Of a stretch of 64,000 nt of DNA, positions 12,704-24,027 are shown in pieces. Numbering within the stretch: position 1 is the first letter of the stretch; each line of letters starts with the position of its first letter. Source of the DNA: Panonychus citri. Its lineage: Eukaryota > Arthropoda > Arachnida > Trombidiformes > Tetranychidae. The position numbers and the translations under genes are program-made. The stretch spans positions 124,001 through 188,000 of the forward strand of contig NW_026515407.1 of NCBI RefSeq assembly GCF_014898815.1, read 5' to 3'. A model generated the notes under the pieces. It worked only from the letters and a program-made list of their open reading frames with translations. It made no database searches and had not been told where the DNA came from.

Positions 12704-14240
12704 TTTGATTAATAATAAACCTGCTGATTAAATATTGAATAAACTAATCAACAAATGAAGTTTTTTTCTCATAAGAATATAAAAAACAAGGTAATCAATA
12801 TTAATTTGTGAATAGTAAACATTGTTACTAATTATTAGAATGGTAAATGATCAATTGTTACAGTTGATATTGTATTTTCCTCCTCGATAATGATATCCAA
12901 CTCCAATTGAAACAGCGTAAATTGTGATGATTTAATTTTTCTAATGAATGGATTGTCATCAATCTTATCGATGAAATTAGTTGATTGAAAATTAACAACA
13001 AAAAATAACGAAAGAGGATAATTAAATTAAATACAAACTTTTGAAAAGTAATAACTTTAAATTCACACAGAGGATCAGCTCATATGATTGTATTACCAAA
13101 AGGATGTTTGTAAACTGATCAGAACAATTAAAATAGAAAATGATTGAAAATTGATCAGGAAAACATTTTCTTCATGAAACTGATTCTTTCCTTCATATCC
13201 TTAGATGCAGACCAACTTGATAGAAATGTTTTGTTTCAATTGACCATCTAAATAATCACTATTAACGTGCAATTATGATTAAACCCTTTTGTTAACCATT
13301 CAAATAGAAAACAATTAACAGGATCTGTGCCTTAATTGTTACTTGATATCTTTGTTGTAACCAACAGGAAGAGCCAAAAATTGTAAACCAAATCCTAGGC
13401 CATGGAAAAACAAACAAATAAAACAAAACAAAAACAATCAACGAAAAAATCAACCAGATTGCTTAATCGAATACGAAGAGACAATTAGCAAAATACAAAA
13501 AAAGAACATGGAAAAACCAAATGACAGAATCTGAGCCATGTATTAATTGTTAACGATAATCTAAGAAATTACTTACCGATTGAACTAAATGAATAAACTA
13601 ACCGATTCCCTTAGAATTAACGATCAAGATTGTTGTCAACAAATCGACTCTAGTTAAACACTTCGATGATCCATTGAGTTGGATCGAGTTCAAAGGAGAT
13701 TTACAAGAGAAACTCTCATCTAAATGATGAACAATAAACAACAATTTAAGATGAAAAGAGAAACAATTAAATTAGACTACAAGCAGAGCGTGAAAACGAC
13801 TCATCGCTTATTATGTAAAAGGCCAGAAAGGGTTAGAGAGGAAAAAAAAGAAAGAAAAATGAACCAATAAGAATCGAAGGCGGGAAACGAATCGTAAATG
13901 GAACTAATTGTTGACCAGATGCTCTCTCACATTGTCTCTTGAAAAGGGAAACGGAAAAACATAAATTATATTGGAATTAAAATAGTCTCTGTAATGTGAG
14001 TACATTTATTATCTTCTCTCTTCATCATCTTCTCCATCTTCTTTTCTCTGGCGATTTTCCAAATTCTCTTAATCTCTGTTTAGCTAAAATGCGAATCTTT
14101 TTTCCACCATATGTCTAAAAAGAGCGAAACAAGTGATGTGCCTTGATCATCATCTCCAAATTAAGATGAGGATGAGGAGGAAATTGTTGGTTCCAAGACA
14201 AGTTCCCGTTCATCTTCATCTTCATCTTCATCTTCCTCTG
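12704..14240. other. intergenic region, no gene seen
   Basis: AT-rich, purine-rich in places (about 13380-13510 is A-rich). The segment from about 13975 to 14240 is the diverged upstream part of duplicated unit B, with TCATCT repeats near 14212-14250. No coding signal. Confidence 0.5.
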
Positions 14241-14529
14241 TCATCCTCATCTTCATCTCGATCATCTTGTTGGTTTCTTTTTCTGTCTTTTCTCCTTCAC
14301 TTTCCAGTTATATAAAAACTGTCGCTTCTAAACGTTGCTTTCTCTTTAATTGTCTCTATTATTCTGTGATAACAACACAATTTAATTCTAATTTGATTTT
14401 CCTCTAGTCTAGTGATTCGTAAGGACACGTACTTCTAGATAATCCATATATTCAATTAATTAATTTGTATGGAATGTAAAGAAGTATGGAGTTCTTTCGT
14501 AGAAATCAACTTTTCCATTCACAATTAAC
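14241..14529 (+). repeat. duplicated promoter/leader unit, copy B
   Basis: Direct copy of 11654-11942 with one substitution. The TATA box (14309-14317), the leader and the 19-codon ORF (ATG at 14469) are all preserved. After 14529 the two copies diverge completely. A donor-like site (ctg/gtaagt) follows at about 14600. Confidence 0.9.
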
Positions 14530-16389
14530 CAACGTGCTCTTTTGTGTTACATGTGATCAAATTGATAATCATCTTTGGTGTTGGTTATGATTATTATCTG
14601 GTAAGTAGATTTAAAGATTGGACATAACGAAGTACTTGTAATGGGTTTCGTTCAATCAACTTTTATAATTCCATGTGCTTCATTCAATCTCATTCAGTCT
14701 TCTATCAATCCACTGGGTAATCGTTCAAACAATCAAATATAATCAACGATTTTCAGTGTATCTGATCAAATTTGAAAGATCATTTGATTTACTCGTTTGC
14801 TAATAAAGATCGTTTCTCTATTGATCGTTTTCAATTATCCAACATTCATCTTAACTGGTTAATTAAATTAGGTCAATTCTCTAAACTATTAACGATTCTT
14901 GCTCGAATTTAAAACAACAAACTCAATTAAATAAGCGATTCAGTCGATAGAAATATCGACATTCGACATTAAAATTAAAATCGTCGCAAAAATAATTCTA
15001 ATATTGACCGATTATCAATAATTAAATGATCTCTTGGTTCGATATTGTTAACTTAATAATCGAAACTTAATTTTGTTCTCATTTTTTCCAATTAGATGAT
15101 CGATTTTATATCGTCGCTCATTTGGTTTGAAAAGAAGACCGATAATCAATTCATCTAATTGTCATTACAATTGAAAAAACAAACCTGATTGATCATCCAC
15201 AAAGCAAACAATTAGCTAAACACCAAAAAGTGCCAATTCCATGAATCAACAATGAAAACATTGAGAATCTTAATTCTCGCATGCGAATCAAGCAATTTAA
15301 TGATTTCTAGTGTTAATCAGAGTTTCACTTAGAAACACCTAATTAACGTGATGGGGGAATATTAATTAGTGTAAATATTTGATTATGAGGTGAAAGTGAA
15401 TAAAGTGGATTAAAGTAATTAATTAATTTCCAGGTAATTTCCCTTGGATTCATTTCCTTTATAAATTTGGTTAATTTACTTCTCATCGTAATCGTTTTAA
15501 CAATAAATTGAATCGTAATTAATGAGGGAGCCACGAAAATATTGACTTATCAATGAAGTTTTAATGTAAATGTTTTTTTCTTATATGTACACACACTTGT
15601 TGATGGTTTAATTGTGTTGTAATAATGTTAATTGTAATGATGAGCAAACAAACACCATGAGTGATAATCATTAGAAAAAATTGAAATGATGGAACATGAA
15701 ACGAATTGATTAGGAAAAAAGTGAGAAAAGAGAGAGAGAAAGAGGAGGAAAGAGAGAGAAGATCAATTTAGGATGACAAAGATTTTCTTTCTACTACCAG
15801 CAGACACCAATACATTGTAATGAGACAATCAAGATAAATTGTTTACGATCAATTGTCAACAAGTAATGAAGAAAATTCATTTTCTTTTTCCATTCTGGTT
15901 CTCTGAGATTTTCTCCTTTGGTCTGATTTTTTTTTTGTTGTGTGCGCGTAGTGGTGGTTAATTGTTCCATTCGTTTAATCCAGATAATTATCTTCCAATG
16001 GTGATTGAGCCTTTGTGCTTTAAAGAGGTTTTAATCATAGCCTAAAGTCAGAGATTAAATTGAAAGGTAGATATGAAAGGTCAAGAATTTTTTCTCTGGT
16101 GTTGAATTTAGTTAAGAAAAAGGGGGAATTCGAATGACCAATTTTGTGGTTAACATTGCTCGCTATTGCTTTTTAGCTTCTTAGAGAGGTGATGATTAAA
16201 TGCTTATAGTGAAAAGTTGATTATGAAGCAGATCATTTAAAGAGGGAGAGAAAGATAAAATAGCAAAGGTGGGAGAGTTTAAGGAAATCAAAGAGGTTGA
16301 TGAAAAAGGAAACAATAAGAAGAGACAGAGAAAGACAATGAAAATAGATGGAAAAAAGTTGAATACAAGTGTTTACTGTTGATTGTTGA
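14530..16389. other. intergenic region and tetraspanin 3' flank
   Basis: AT-rich, rich in ATCGAT-like words around 14740-15120. No supportable ORF. The GA-rich stretch at 15725-15762 and the purine-rich 16230-16350 lie next to the end of the minus-strand tetraspanin and are probably its 3' UTR. Confidence 0.5.
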
Positions 16390-17196
16390 TTAAACTACTT
16401 CATAATCTTTCTTGATACTGTGAGCAAATGCACATGATAATATGAAACCAAGCAATTGAATAACAGCTACACCGATGAGGATACCACCGATTGGACCATA
16501 GTATTTAATCATCAAGTCCCAAAGCTTGTGAGCACATCCATCTTTGAAAGCATCAGCAGAGCTGCAAGTTTCATTGTTGGTAACTCCAGTAAAAGGAGAT
16601 GAGTATCCATCAAATACTGCAGCTGAACCCGAAGATGTAGATCCAGGGGTAGACATTGATAGATTAATGGCTGATTTAGATTTGAGTTTTCCACAACAAG
16701 ATAAGGGAAGTTTGTCACCAAATTGGCTCTCATAATCGGTATAATTGTAGGCTCCACAGCATTTAACATTCTTTTGTAAATCATCAATAATCTTGTTGGT
16801 TGTTGAATTATCAGAGTCCCATTGATATTCATCAATGTATTTACGCATTCCCTTGTAAGCCATTTCTTCTACCTTGTTACTATAAAGGAAGGCAAGGGTT
16901 CCAACAGCAACTTCAATGGCGATAATGATGAGAAGTAGAATACCATAGGAAATGAGCATACAATTGTTTTCTCTTAGAGCACCCCAACAACCAAGGAAAG
17001 AGATGATCAGTAAAAGAATTGAAGCAGCGATCATAACAATTAAATGGCGATTATCAACATCCAATATCTTCTCTGCTGATTCAGGCATTCCTATGGCTCG
17101 TACACAAAGAGTAATGATACCAATGGATGACAAGAAAAAGGCAAAATTGAAAACACCAAGAATATATTTTACACAAGACATTCCTCCTTGAACCAT
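16390..17196 (-). CDS. tetraspanin
   Basis: Intact single-exon ORF, 268 aa, starting MVQGGMSCVKY. Four membrane segments at about 10-32, 52-74, 82-105 and 233-258. The large extracellular loop (about 106-232) has the diagnostic CCG at 146-148, a PLSCC at 164-168 and two more Cys (211, 221), six in all, with N-glycosylation sequons. A Ser/Gly-rich insert of about 25 residues (180-205) lies between the Cys pairs. The juxtamembrane Cys (8, 31, 70) suit palmitoylation. Tetraspanins organise membrane microdomains and partner with integrins or receptors. It is of the CD9/CD63 general type; I cannot assign an orthologue. Lack of introns is notable for this family but not unusual in a compact genome. 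Confidence 0.93.
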   Translation of the reverse strand: MVQGGMSCVKYILGVFNFAFFLSSIGIITLCVRAIGMPESAEKILDVDNRHLIVMIAASILLLIISFLGCWGALRENNCMLISYGILLLIIIAIEVAVGTLAFLYSNKVEEMAYKGMRKYIDEYQWDSDNSTTNKIIDDLQKNVKCCGAYNYTDYESQFGDKLPLSCCGKLKSKSAINLSMSTPGSTSSGSAAVFDGYSSPFTGVTNNETCSSADAFKDGCAHKLWDLMIKYYGPIGGILIGVAVIQLLGFILSCAFAHSIKKDYEVV

Positions 17197-17570
17197 TTTG
17201 ATTTATGTTTCAACGATCAACACAGACACAGAAAGTGAGTAGTAATTAGCAATTAAAACAAAAGAAAAGTAAGTAAAAAATTCAGATCAATTGTTGATTA
17301 ATGACCAAAACAAACACCAAGGAAATTTAATTGTTAATCTTTGGGCGTCTTTTTATTTGTTTGCTCCTCTAATTGGGGGAAGAAAAGTTAATCTTTTTTT
17401 TTCTTTTGGCGCCACATTTGAATTTTCATTTTCTAACAAAGGAAAACATTAATTCTGGTTAACCATTTAGTTTATTGTTTTTAATTCAAAATTTAGAATA
17501 GAACAAATTGTTACTGATTATGTGATATTGACTTTTGATGGTAATGATGATTAGTTGATTGTTCTGTGTG
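17197..17570. other. spacer between tetraspanin and SF3B5 copy 1
   Basis: Contains the tetraspanin 5' leader side and the 3' end of the SF3B5 gene, both on the minus strand. No ORF and no clear TATA box. Confidence 0.5.
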
Positions 17571-17828
17571 TTAATCTTCAATCTTTTCTGGTGGTGGTCC
17601 ACAAGGTTGAACAAGCTTTTCCATTAGATTAAAGCTGACTCTTGCTTTTGACTCATTCTCGGCAATAGAAAAGTAGTTAATTATATCAAAATGGCCCAAA
17701 TAAGATGCATTGGTATCTCGATGTTGATTAACTAACCATTCGTATTTACTTGAATCAGCATGACCAGTACCAATGTATTTAGATTGTAAATGTTCAAGTT
17801 GAGAATGGATATTATATCTTTCACTCAT
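17571..17828 (-). CDS. SF3B5: splicing factor SF3b subunit 5 (SF3b10), copy 1
   Basis: Single-exon ORF of 85 aa, the normal length for SF3B5. It opens MSERYNIHSQLEHLQSKYIG and ends CGPPPEKIED, matching the very conserved family throughout (GHADSSKYEWLVNQHRD, IAENESKARV). SF3B5 is a small helical subunit of the SF3b complex in U2 snRNP and bridges SF3B1 and SF3B3 at the branch-site module. An identical protein is encoded at 38467-38724; over the shared 310 bases I find two substitutions, one silent in the CDS (near 17638) and one in the 5' leader (near 17840). Which copy is ancestral cannot be told from the window. Confidence 0.97.
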   Translation of the reverse strand: MSERYNIHSQLEHLQSKYIGTGHADSSKYEWLVNQHRDTNASYLGHFDIINYFSIAENESKARVSFNLMEKLVQPCGPPPEKIED

Positions 17829-17880
17829 AGTTGCTTCTGATTCTGATTCTGTTTCGGTTTATCTCTTTGATTGGGTCCAA
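17571..17880 (-). repeat. dispersed 310-bp duplicate, copy 1
   Basis: Spans the SF3B5 stop codon, the whole CDS and 52 bases of 5' leader. It matches 38467-38776 at all but two positions. Similarity starts at the first base of the stop codon and ends abruptly after gattgggtccaa; flanks on both sides are unrelated. Confidence 0.95.
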
Positions 17881-19461
17881 GTTTTATTTAACTAAAAAGA
17901 AAAGAGATAATAATGGAAATAATTTAAAGATGAAGAATTAGTTTAAATTAATTAAGAAAAATGTTCACTTCGTATCTGTACACAAGATAATTTCTTGCTT
18001 CTTGTGCTCATCGGAAAGTTTTAGTAATCATTACAATCACATTAATCTAGGAAATCAAGTGTTTACTTCAACCATTATCTCAGATTGTTAAACATGGCGT
18101 CAATTTCCTAACAAAACAATTATTGAAATCAAAAAGTCACTCACCTAATCAATTGTTCACTAATTACAAATTCAACCTCAAGATCCTTTGTTGTTGAAAA
18201 TCAAACATTCTCACTCCAAGTTTGTTTACTCAAATTGAAGCTTTTTCTTCAATCGATACATCGAACAGATCGATTAATCGAAATACCAAATTTTTTTTGT
18301 TTTTTCGCAAAAAAATTGATCAAATTAATTTCTAATTGCTGTTAATTGGATTCTAATGCCATTATTGTAGAGTTTTTTTATCTTATGAATTTTCTTGAAT
18401 TCTCTAAAATGTTTGGTGTATTGTTAAGTAGTAAAGTTCAATGGAATGTTTATTCCAATGAAATTTGTTTGATTTCAATCATTTGATCATCGCCAGAATT
18501 TGATTAAAATTAGATTTAAATTGTTCTCAATGAGATTGTATCATTGAAATTGTTTCCGTTTCTTTTCCCATTTTACAAGAAAATATTGATAATAAGAAGA
18601 GAAGAGAAATGAAAAGTTCATTAGACAAATTCAGTCTTTTAAATGATTAGAATTCAATCAATCAAAAGTAACAATCAACTTTTTTTCTCATTAATTTGGT
18701 TCTTTCTCATTATTCTCAATTCTAATATTGAGTAATATTAGAGAAAGAAAAAAAATCGATGAGAAATGTTGATTGTTCTCAATAATTAACTTATATTGTG
18801 TCAAAATCAATTTTTCTACATTGAATCAAAAATTAACAATTCGAATCGTTAAAAAAAGTAAAATGAACAATCGATAGCTACAGAAAAAGGAAAACAATTG
18901 TAAAAGATTAACATGAAATCGAATTGGGATAAAGTGTATTGCCAAAGGAGATTAAGGGAAGGATGAAAAATGAAGAAAGATGAAAGAGAAAGGATGAAGA
19001 GGAAGAAGAAGATAAAGAAAGAGAAGAAAAGAAAGACTGGGAAGGTTCGATTCTGATGTAACATTGGTAACAAACTCGAAAGAAAAAAAGGAAAAAAGGA
19101 AATTGATTCTCGCCTTTATTTCTGTTGTGAACCCAATCCCTGTTTCTTTGGATACTCAACTAATTGTTGTTATTTTCTCTTCTAATTTAACCAATTAATA
19201 TGCTTCCCTGATTCTCCAACCCCATAGATTGTAAATCTGTCAGAAATCCGATTGAATCTTCACCATTCAGATAATATTATTCACCAAATATACTAATCAA
19301 TTCATCTTCATCACCATCATATCATTTTCTCTCTCCCTTTTATTTAGATCGAATAATTTTCCAAGCAATTAATGTTCTCTCATTAATTGTGTGTCCATTC
19401 AATCTTGAAATCATCTTTCATTGAGCTTATGTCTCACTGACCAATCCAGGGAATTGTTTGT
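17881..19461. other. intergenic region
   Basis: AT-rich, no supportable gene. The minus-strand open frames at about 18849-19159 are Ser/Phe low-complexity readings of a GAA/GGA-rich tract. A near-palindromic stretch (tctcattattctcaat ... gagaatgagaa-like words, 18700-18790) is present but not a convincing element. Confidence 0.5.
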
Positions 19462-19929
19462 ATGGTTTTTGCTTCTTGGTCAACAATCAAGATGAAGTCA
19501 ATTGTCTTAACAACATTATCCATTTTTCTTGGATTATTTTTCCTTTTAATTGGTACATTAAAAGTGTCACCATCAGTTAATCGTGATATGCACCGAGAGA
19601 TACGTCGGAATTATGTTCGATATGCCAAAGTATTTCCTCTTCCAAATATCACCGGTTTTCGAGTGTCACCTAAATATTATCGGCTGATTGTCGGTTGGTC
19701 CGAGATTATTGCTGGTCTAACATTAGCCATAATTCCGGGGCGAATTAAACAATTAGCTAATTGGATTCTTCTCATATTAACTATTCTCGGTTTGTACACT
19801 CATGTTGTGGTCAAGGATAAATTTGAAAAAACAGCTCCATCAATTGTGTTCATGTTAATGCTTACCTGTCGTTTAATTGTCCATGTCCAGGTTAGACGGA
19901 GAGAAGCAGCTAAACCGAAAACAGATTGA
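19462..19929 (+). CDS. TMEM35A: NACHO/TMEM35-like acetylcholine-receptor chaperone
   Basis: Single-exon ORF of 155 aa; the internal ATG at 19492 (MKSIVLTTLSIFLG) fits the family start better and would give 145 aa. Four hydrophobic segments in a DoxX-like arrangement: about 12-30, 75-92, 97-115 and 125-143. Family marks are LFFLLIGTLKVSPSVNRDMH, the GWSEIIAG segment, IPGRIKQLANWILL and the MLTCRLIVHV helix. The C-terminus is basic (RRREAAKPKTD), like an ER-retention type tail. NACHO is an ER-resident chaperone for assembly of nicotinic acetylcholine receptors in vertebrates; a role in receptor assembly here is inferred. The short, intron-less form is otherwise ordinary. Confidence 0.85.
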   Translation: MVFASWSTIKMKSIVLTTLSIFLGLFFLLIGTLKVSPSVNRDMHREIRRNYVRYAKVFPLPNITGFRVSPKYYRLIVGWSEIIAGLTLAIIPGRIKQLANWILLILTILGLYTHVVVKDKFEKTAPSIVFMLMLTCRLIVHVQVRRREAAKPKTD

Positions 19930-20487
19930 ACAATTAAACTTAATCATCGGCTATTTTAATGCATATTAATAAATATACTCATTGCAATTATTACTCATTC
20001 TTCAGGATTAATCAATGGTCATCTTCAATTAACTGTTCCTTTGGATTAATTTTCTTATACCTTTATGATCATAAGGAAAATTCATAAATATATAAATATG
20101 TATATCATTTAGTTCACCAATATTATAATCAATTGGTATTACTTGATAATAGGAAAAAAGGTTTAATCAATAATTGAAATGTAATTGATTAAGGTGATTC
20201 CAATTAAACTTTGTAATTTTGTTTATCTACGATTGTTGATCTTTTGATGGCGATGGTGGTAAATCCTATGAAAGGGTTTGTAATGATTAAGAAATCATTT
20301 TAATCGTTTCTCGATAGAATTTGTGTTATGGAGTACAAAAGGAATTCAATTAACCAACAAGGACACTGAGATGGAAAAGGTTAATTGTATGAAAATTAGA
20401 GTAACTGTTAATAGTGAATTGACAGAGGTTAGAGTTAAAGGTGAAACAGAGAAAGAGTTGAAATGTTCCCGGAAGAAAATATGACAT
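19930..20487. other. intergenic region between TMEM35 and SEM1
   Basis: Convergent spacer holding both 3' UTRs. A putative acceptor on the minus strand near 20270 is an alternative but poorer third exon for SEM1. No independent gene. Confidence 0.5.
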
Positions 20488-20930
20488 CTATTGGAATTTA
20501 TGTTCCATTAGTAAACCTCTGTGAAATAGAAAAAGAAAAATAATTGATACAATTTGAATATTGATTCTTAAACAATTAAATCATTTCATCTTATAGCTTA
20601 TACTTACTTGAGCTGGTTAGAGAAATCATCATTGGTGTTATCATCTTCCCAGTTGTCATCCCAAATGGTGAATTCAGGATCTTGGCAAATCTTTTCGGTC
20701 CAATCTAAAAGAACAATAATAATCAATGTTAGAGTGTTAATTACAATAGACAATTAATTTAAATTACAAATTAGATTCCATTTACCTTCAGCTGGAAACT
20801 CTTCAAAATCATCATCCTCTTCAAGAATAAAATCAATCTCTGACTCATCCTTATTTCCTTTGCTAGACTGTTGTTGTTGTTGCTGCTGTTGAGGTTGTGA
20901 TTGTTGTTGCTGTTGTTGTTGATCGGCCAT
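20488..20930 (-). CDS. SEM1: SEM1/DSS1 proteasome-lid and BRCA2-associated acidic protein, 3 exons
   Basis: Exons on the minus strand: 20930-20786, 20704-20608, 20518-20488; 90 aa. Family marks: LEEDDDFEEFPAEDW across the first junction, then WDDNWEDDNTNDDFSNQLK, the two acidic Trp-containing segments of DSS1. The third exon (GLLMEHKFQ) follows an excellent polypyrimidine-CAG acceptor and resembles the usual C-terminal helix (AELEKHG in other animals). If that last intron is retained the protein ends directly at QLK followed by TAA. DSS1 is a disordered acidic protein of the 26S proteasome lid, also bound by BRCA2 and the TREX-2 complex. Unusual: residues 4-21 are almost entirely Gln (two runs of seven and eight, split by SQP), absent from the usual animal protein. 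Confidence 0.93.
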
Positions 20931-21261
20931 TTTAATAATTAGGCTAGAATTTAACAAAATAACAAAATTACAAATATGAAATTAAACGAAATCAATAAAA
21001 CAATGACAAAGGAAAATTAAATTTTTGAAATGAAAACGAGTTGAGGGACCGTCTCCCAATTGCGATTCTATTACCATATGATTAAGACTCTTAATTTACA
21101 AAGTTGCCACTTCCTTTGACCAAAAAACATGTGAATATATTTAAGGTCATTTTGATTTAATTAGACAATTTGAATCGACCAACAATCAACAACCACTTTG
21201 CTTATTCCTTGTGCTCTTTGTGTTTAGTCCTATTAACAAGTGTTCCTTTAAACACCTTAAC
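20931..21261. other. bidirectional spacer between SEM1 and the 219-aa gene
   Basis: A 331-base divergent spacer that should hold both promoters. A TATA-like word (atatatttaag, about 21135) precedes the plus-strand gene by roughly 125 bases. Confidence 0.45.
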
Positions 21262-21921
21262 ATGGAAACTGATTCAAGAAGTGGAAGAGACACCGAAGAG
21301 ATTTCATCTTCATCTTGGTCTTCCATTTGTTCAGAAAAGAAAGAGATGTCACTTAATCGGGCCCAGCTTTCGTTTCTAGAGATTGTTATCAAAAGGCGAA
21401 AAGATACCGTTTGTAATATGGACACAATCATGGATATGTTGAACACTCTTGATGATCGTGATCAGAAGTTCACTTTGCCCGATACGGTTTTGGCCTTTCA
21501 ACGACATGTCATTCATACCTGTTTCGCACCTCAATATAAAGATTTTTTTGATCGCGCTATCAAAGACATTGAATCAAACGATCAATCTGCTCAGTTACTT
21601 CATACATTTAATGATGAAAATCACACCCGAGATTCTGATGAAAAGCACAACCCACTTATCCATTTGATGACTGGTGTGGATAAGCCTCATTTAGGCCACT
21701 CTATTGAACGGGAATCCACTGTTTGCACGATCAATCGAAGACATAAATATCTTTTCGATATACTTCAAAAGAGAAACGTATTAAAAACTTGCATCAATTG
21801 GTTGATTTTATCAGAAATGTTTAATCGTGTTGAAGATGTCGATGGTTGTTTTTGGCGGCCTGAAGACGTTGAAGCTGCTTATAATGAATATTTTGGTCTA
21901 ATTGAAAAAGGCCGTGAATAA
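21262..21921 (+). CDS. unrecognised 219-aa intracellular protein
   Basis: Uninterrupted ORF from the first in-frame ATG (METDSRSGRDTEE) to TAA; the open frame extends further upstream but without an ATG. The N-terminal 30 residues are Ser/acidic and probably disordered. The rest is hydrophilic, predicted largely helical, with no signal peptide or membrane segment. Distinct segments are LSFLEIVIKRRKDTVCNMD, a DVDGCFWRPEDVEAAYNEYF tail and several His/Asp-rich stretches. Codon composition looks coding-like and more GC-rich than the flanks. I recognise no family. It is divergent from SEM1 across a 331-base spacer, which implies nothing firm about function. Confidence 0.7.
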   Translation: METDSRSGRDTEEISSSSWSSICSEKKEMSLNRAQLSFLEIVIKRRKDTVCNMDTIMDMLNTLDDRDQKFTLPDTVLAFQRHVIHTCFAPQYKDFFDRAIKDIESNDQSAQLLHTFNDENHTRDSDEKHNPLIHLMTGVDKPHLGHSIERESTVCTINRRHKYLFDILQKRNVLKTCINWLILSEMFNRVEDVDGCFWRPEDVEAAYNEYFGLIEKGRE

Positions 21922-22906
21922 TTAATGATTGGCTTCATCAAAGATTAACATTGAGCATAAAATATCTCCTCATGACGGTAAAATTTTCTCATTGCGATTA
22001 AATTGTCACCAAGATATTTAAATATTCATCTTGTATAATCTCACCCCAGCTCAAGGTCAAATTCTGTAAAAAAAATCCTTAAATGACTGATCATTGATTA
22101 ATTGATTGCTGAGTTTGTTATTAATCTCATTTTGAACCTTCTTCCCATCTTCTTTAACTTCAAGTTCAAATTAAACTTTAAAGATTAACTGTCTCTATGA
22201 AATTATTTTCTTAGATTCAAAGTTTGATACAAAAATTTTAATCGCAATTATTTTTCAAATAATCAATTGATCAATATTTCTATCATACTGAAGATGAATA
22301 ATAATCTTTAAAACTAATTATCAGGTAGCTTTTTCTTTTCACTTTCAATTACTTTTCGATATTTTTGATGAGCGAATGTCAAAATGTTCGTTGAGTTGGT
22401 CAAAAATTAAGGAACTTAATCAATGTGGGAAGATCTGCCCTTTGATCATTGGTCATTCTTGATTAATGATTCGTTTAATTTTCATTTTATTTATCAACAA
22501 TTGATCTTATTTCATTTAATCGTCATTAGAATTGACTATAAATTATTTCATCTAAACTTTTCCTCAATCAATGGAGATGAAAAAAAGGTAACATTCAGGT
22601 CACTATTGGTAGAAGGCGTGTTCACGAATTAATAACAATTAACTTTCATGACAATTGAGCAACGTTTATATACTTAATTAATCAACAGTGAAACTTAAGA
22701 GCAAACTGATTAACAACCGATCGAAATGTCTACCAAGAGATGTCGCTTTCTAATCTTTGGTTGTTTTGTTTTCTCACATTTTGATCACATTTTGATCACA
22801 TTTTTTTGTCAATTAACTTAAATTGTTTTCTTAATGTAATCGAATGTTTTTCTCTGTTTTAATTGTGTAAAATTAATCTTTGTAGTCTGAGAGTTTTTAG
22901 TTGGTT
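21922..22906. other. intergenic region ahead of ATP23
   Basis: AT-rich, with no supportable ORF. A small tandem repeat (acattttgatc, two full copies and part of a third) lies at about 22778-22805. The ATP23 leader probably starts around 22860. Confidence 0.5.
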
Positions 22907-24027
22907 ATGTCCACGAACGTGAAAAGTTCAACTGATCCAAAAAAGGAAAAGGATGAACCAAAAACAGAAACAAAATGTGAACAAAATAAAAGTCAATCAG
23001 CTGATGAATATAACAATGTGGATCCAGTTACTGATGAGCATTTGAAATTATTTCCAGAACGTCGAGGTGGTGATATTAGACATACGAGCTTTTTAAAAGA
23101 CTTACGACAAGAGCGAGACCAATGTGAATTCAGAACATTAAGTGTCCTCAAGAATTGTAAGCAAAAGACTAATTAAGTTAATCTGATGGTTTGGAATCTA
23201 ATCCTTATTCATTTTCATGGTTTTTTTTATTTCTTTTGTTAGATCCTTTGGTTAAGCTTTTAGAAAGAGCCATGAAAGCTCATGGATGGTAATTATTTTT
23301 AAATTATTCCTTCTTCTTATATGAGAGCTAATCCTTTTCTTTCTAATTCTGAATCCAGTGAGCTTGATTATCGGCGGCATTTCAGTTGTGAGCCTTGTAA
23401 TGGGAAAACGACCGGTGGTTATGATGTTTACTATAATCAGATTGTTGTTTGTTCCAATAAATATATGAACAAAGGTCAATTTATGGGAACCATAGGTCAC
23501 GAAATGATCCATATGTTTGATGCCTGTCGAGCAAAATTAGATTTCAATAATCCAGAACATGTCGCTTGTACCGAAGTAAACCAAATAGTTAACTATGAAT
23601 TAATCGTAAATCGATCGGTATTAATTAGTAGTTTTTTGTCTCTTGATTATCATTTAGATTAGAGCGGCTAATTTGATGCACTGTTCAATTCCTGGATCAA
23701 TCTACAAGGGAACTACACCAATTTATCGTTGGGCTGACACACAAAAGGTTCTTTACCTCATCATTATGACATGGATTCTTTTCATTTATCAATTAATTTT
23801 ATTCTAATTCCATTTTTCTTCTGTGTTTTTAGGAATGTGTTCGAGAGAAAGCATTTCTTTCCTTGATATCTTCGCTTCCAGATTTGGACCATTCGAAAGC
23901 CTATGCAATTGTTGATAAAGTTTTCGACAAATGTTACAATGACATGGAACCTTTTGGTCGACATATCCAAAGCTTCAAAGACTCACTTTATGCCTACCGA
24001 GAGCGATATCTCTATGGATACCCATGA
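22907..24027 (+). CDS. ATP23: ATP23-type mitochondrial metalloprotease, 5 exons
   Basis: Exons: 22907-23156, 23243-23288, 23359-23575, 23658-23747, 23833-24027; 265 aa. The start is the first ATG in frame (MSTNVKSS). The N-terminal 45 residues are Lys/Glu/Ser-rich. The core carries HFSCEPCNGKTTGG, the catalytic zinc motif HEMIH within GHEMIHMFDACR, HVACTE followed by IRAANL, then DKVFDKCYNDMEPFGR, all in the family order. ATP23 sits at the mitochondrial inner membrane facing the intermembrane space, where it processes and chaperones F1Fo-ATPase subunit 6 in yeast; the vertebrate homologue is also known as KUB3/XRCC6BP1. All motif residues are present, so an active protease is expected. Confidence 0.96.

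Noticed and set aside
19028..19045. ggttcgattct, reminiscent of a tRNA B box
   Set aside because: No matching A box, stems or anticodon loop upstream; no tRNA gene could be folded by eye anywhere in the window.
20230..20269. Alternative third exon for SEM1 (KIYHHRHQ-like)
   Set aside because: The acceptor at 20519 has a far better pyrimidine tract and gives a C-terminus resembling the DSS1 family.
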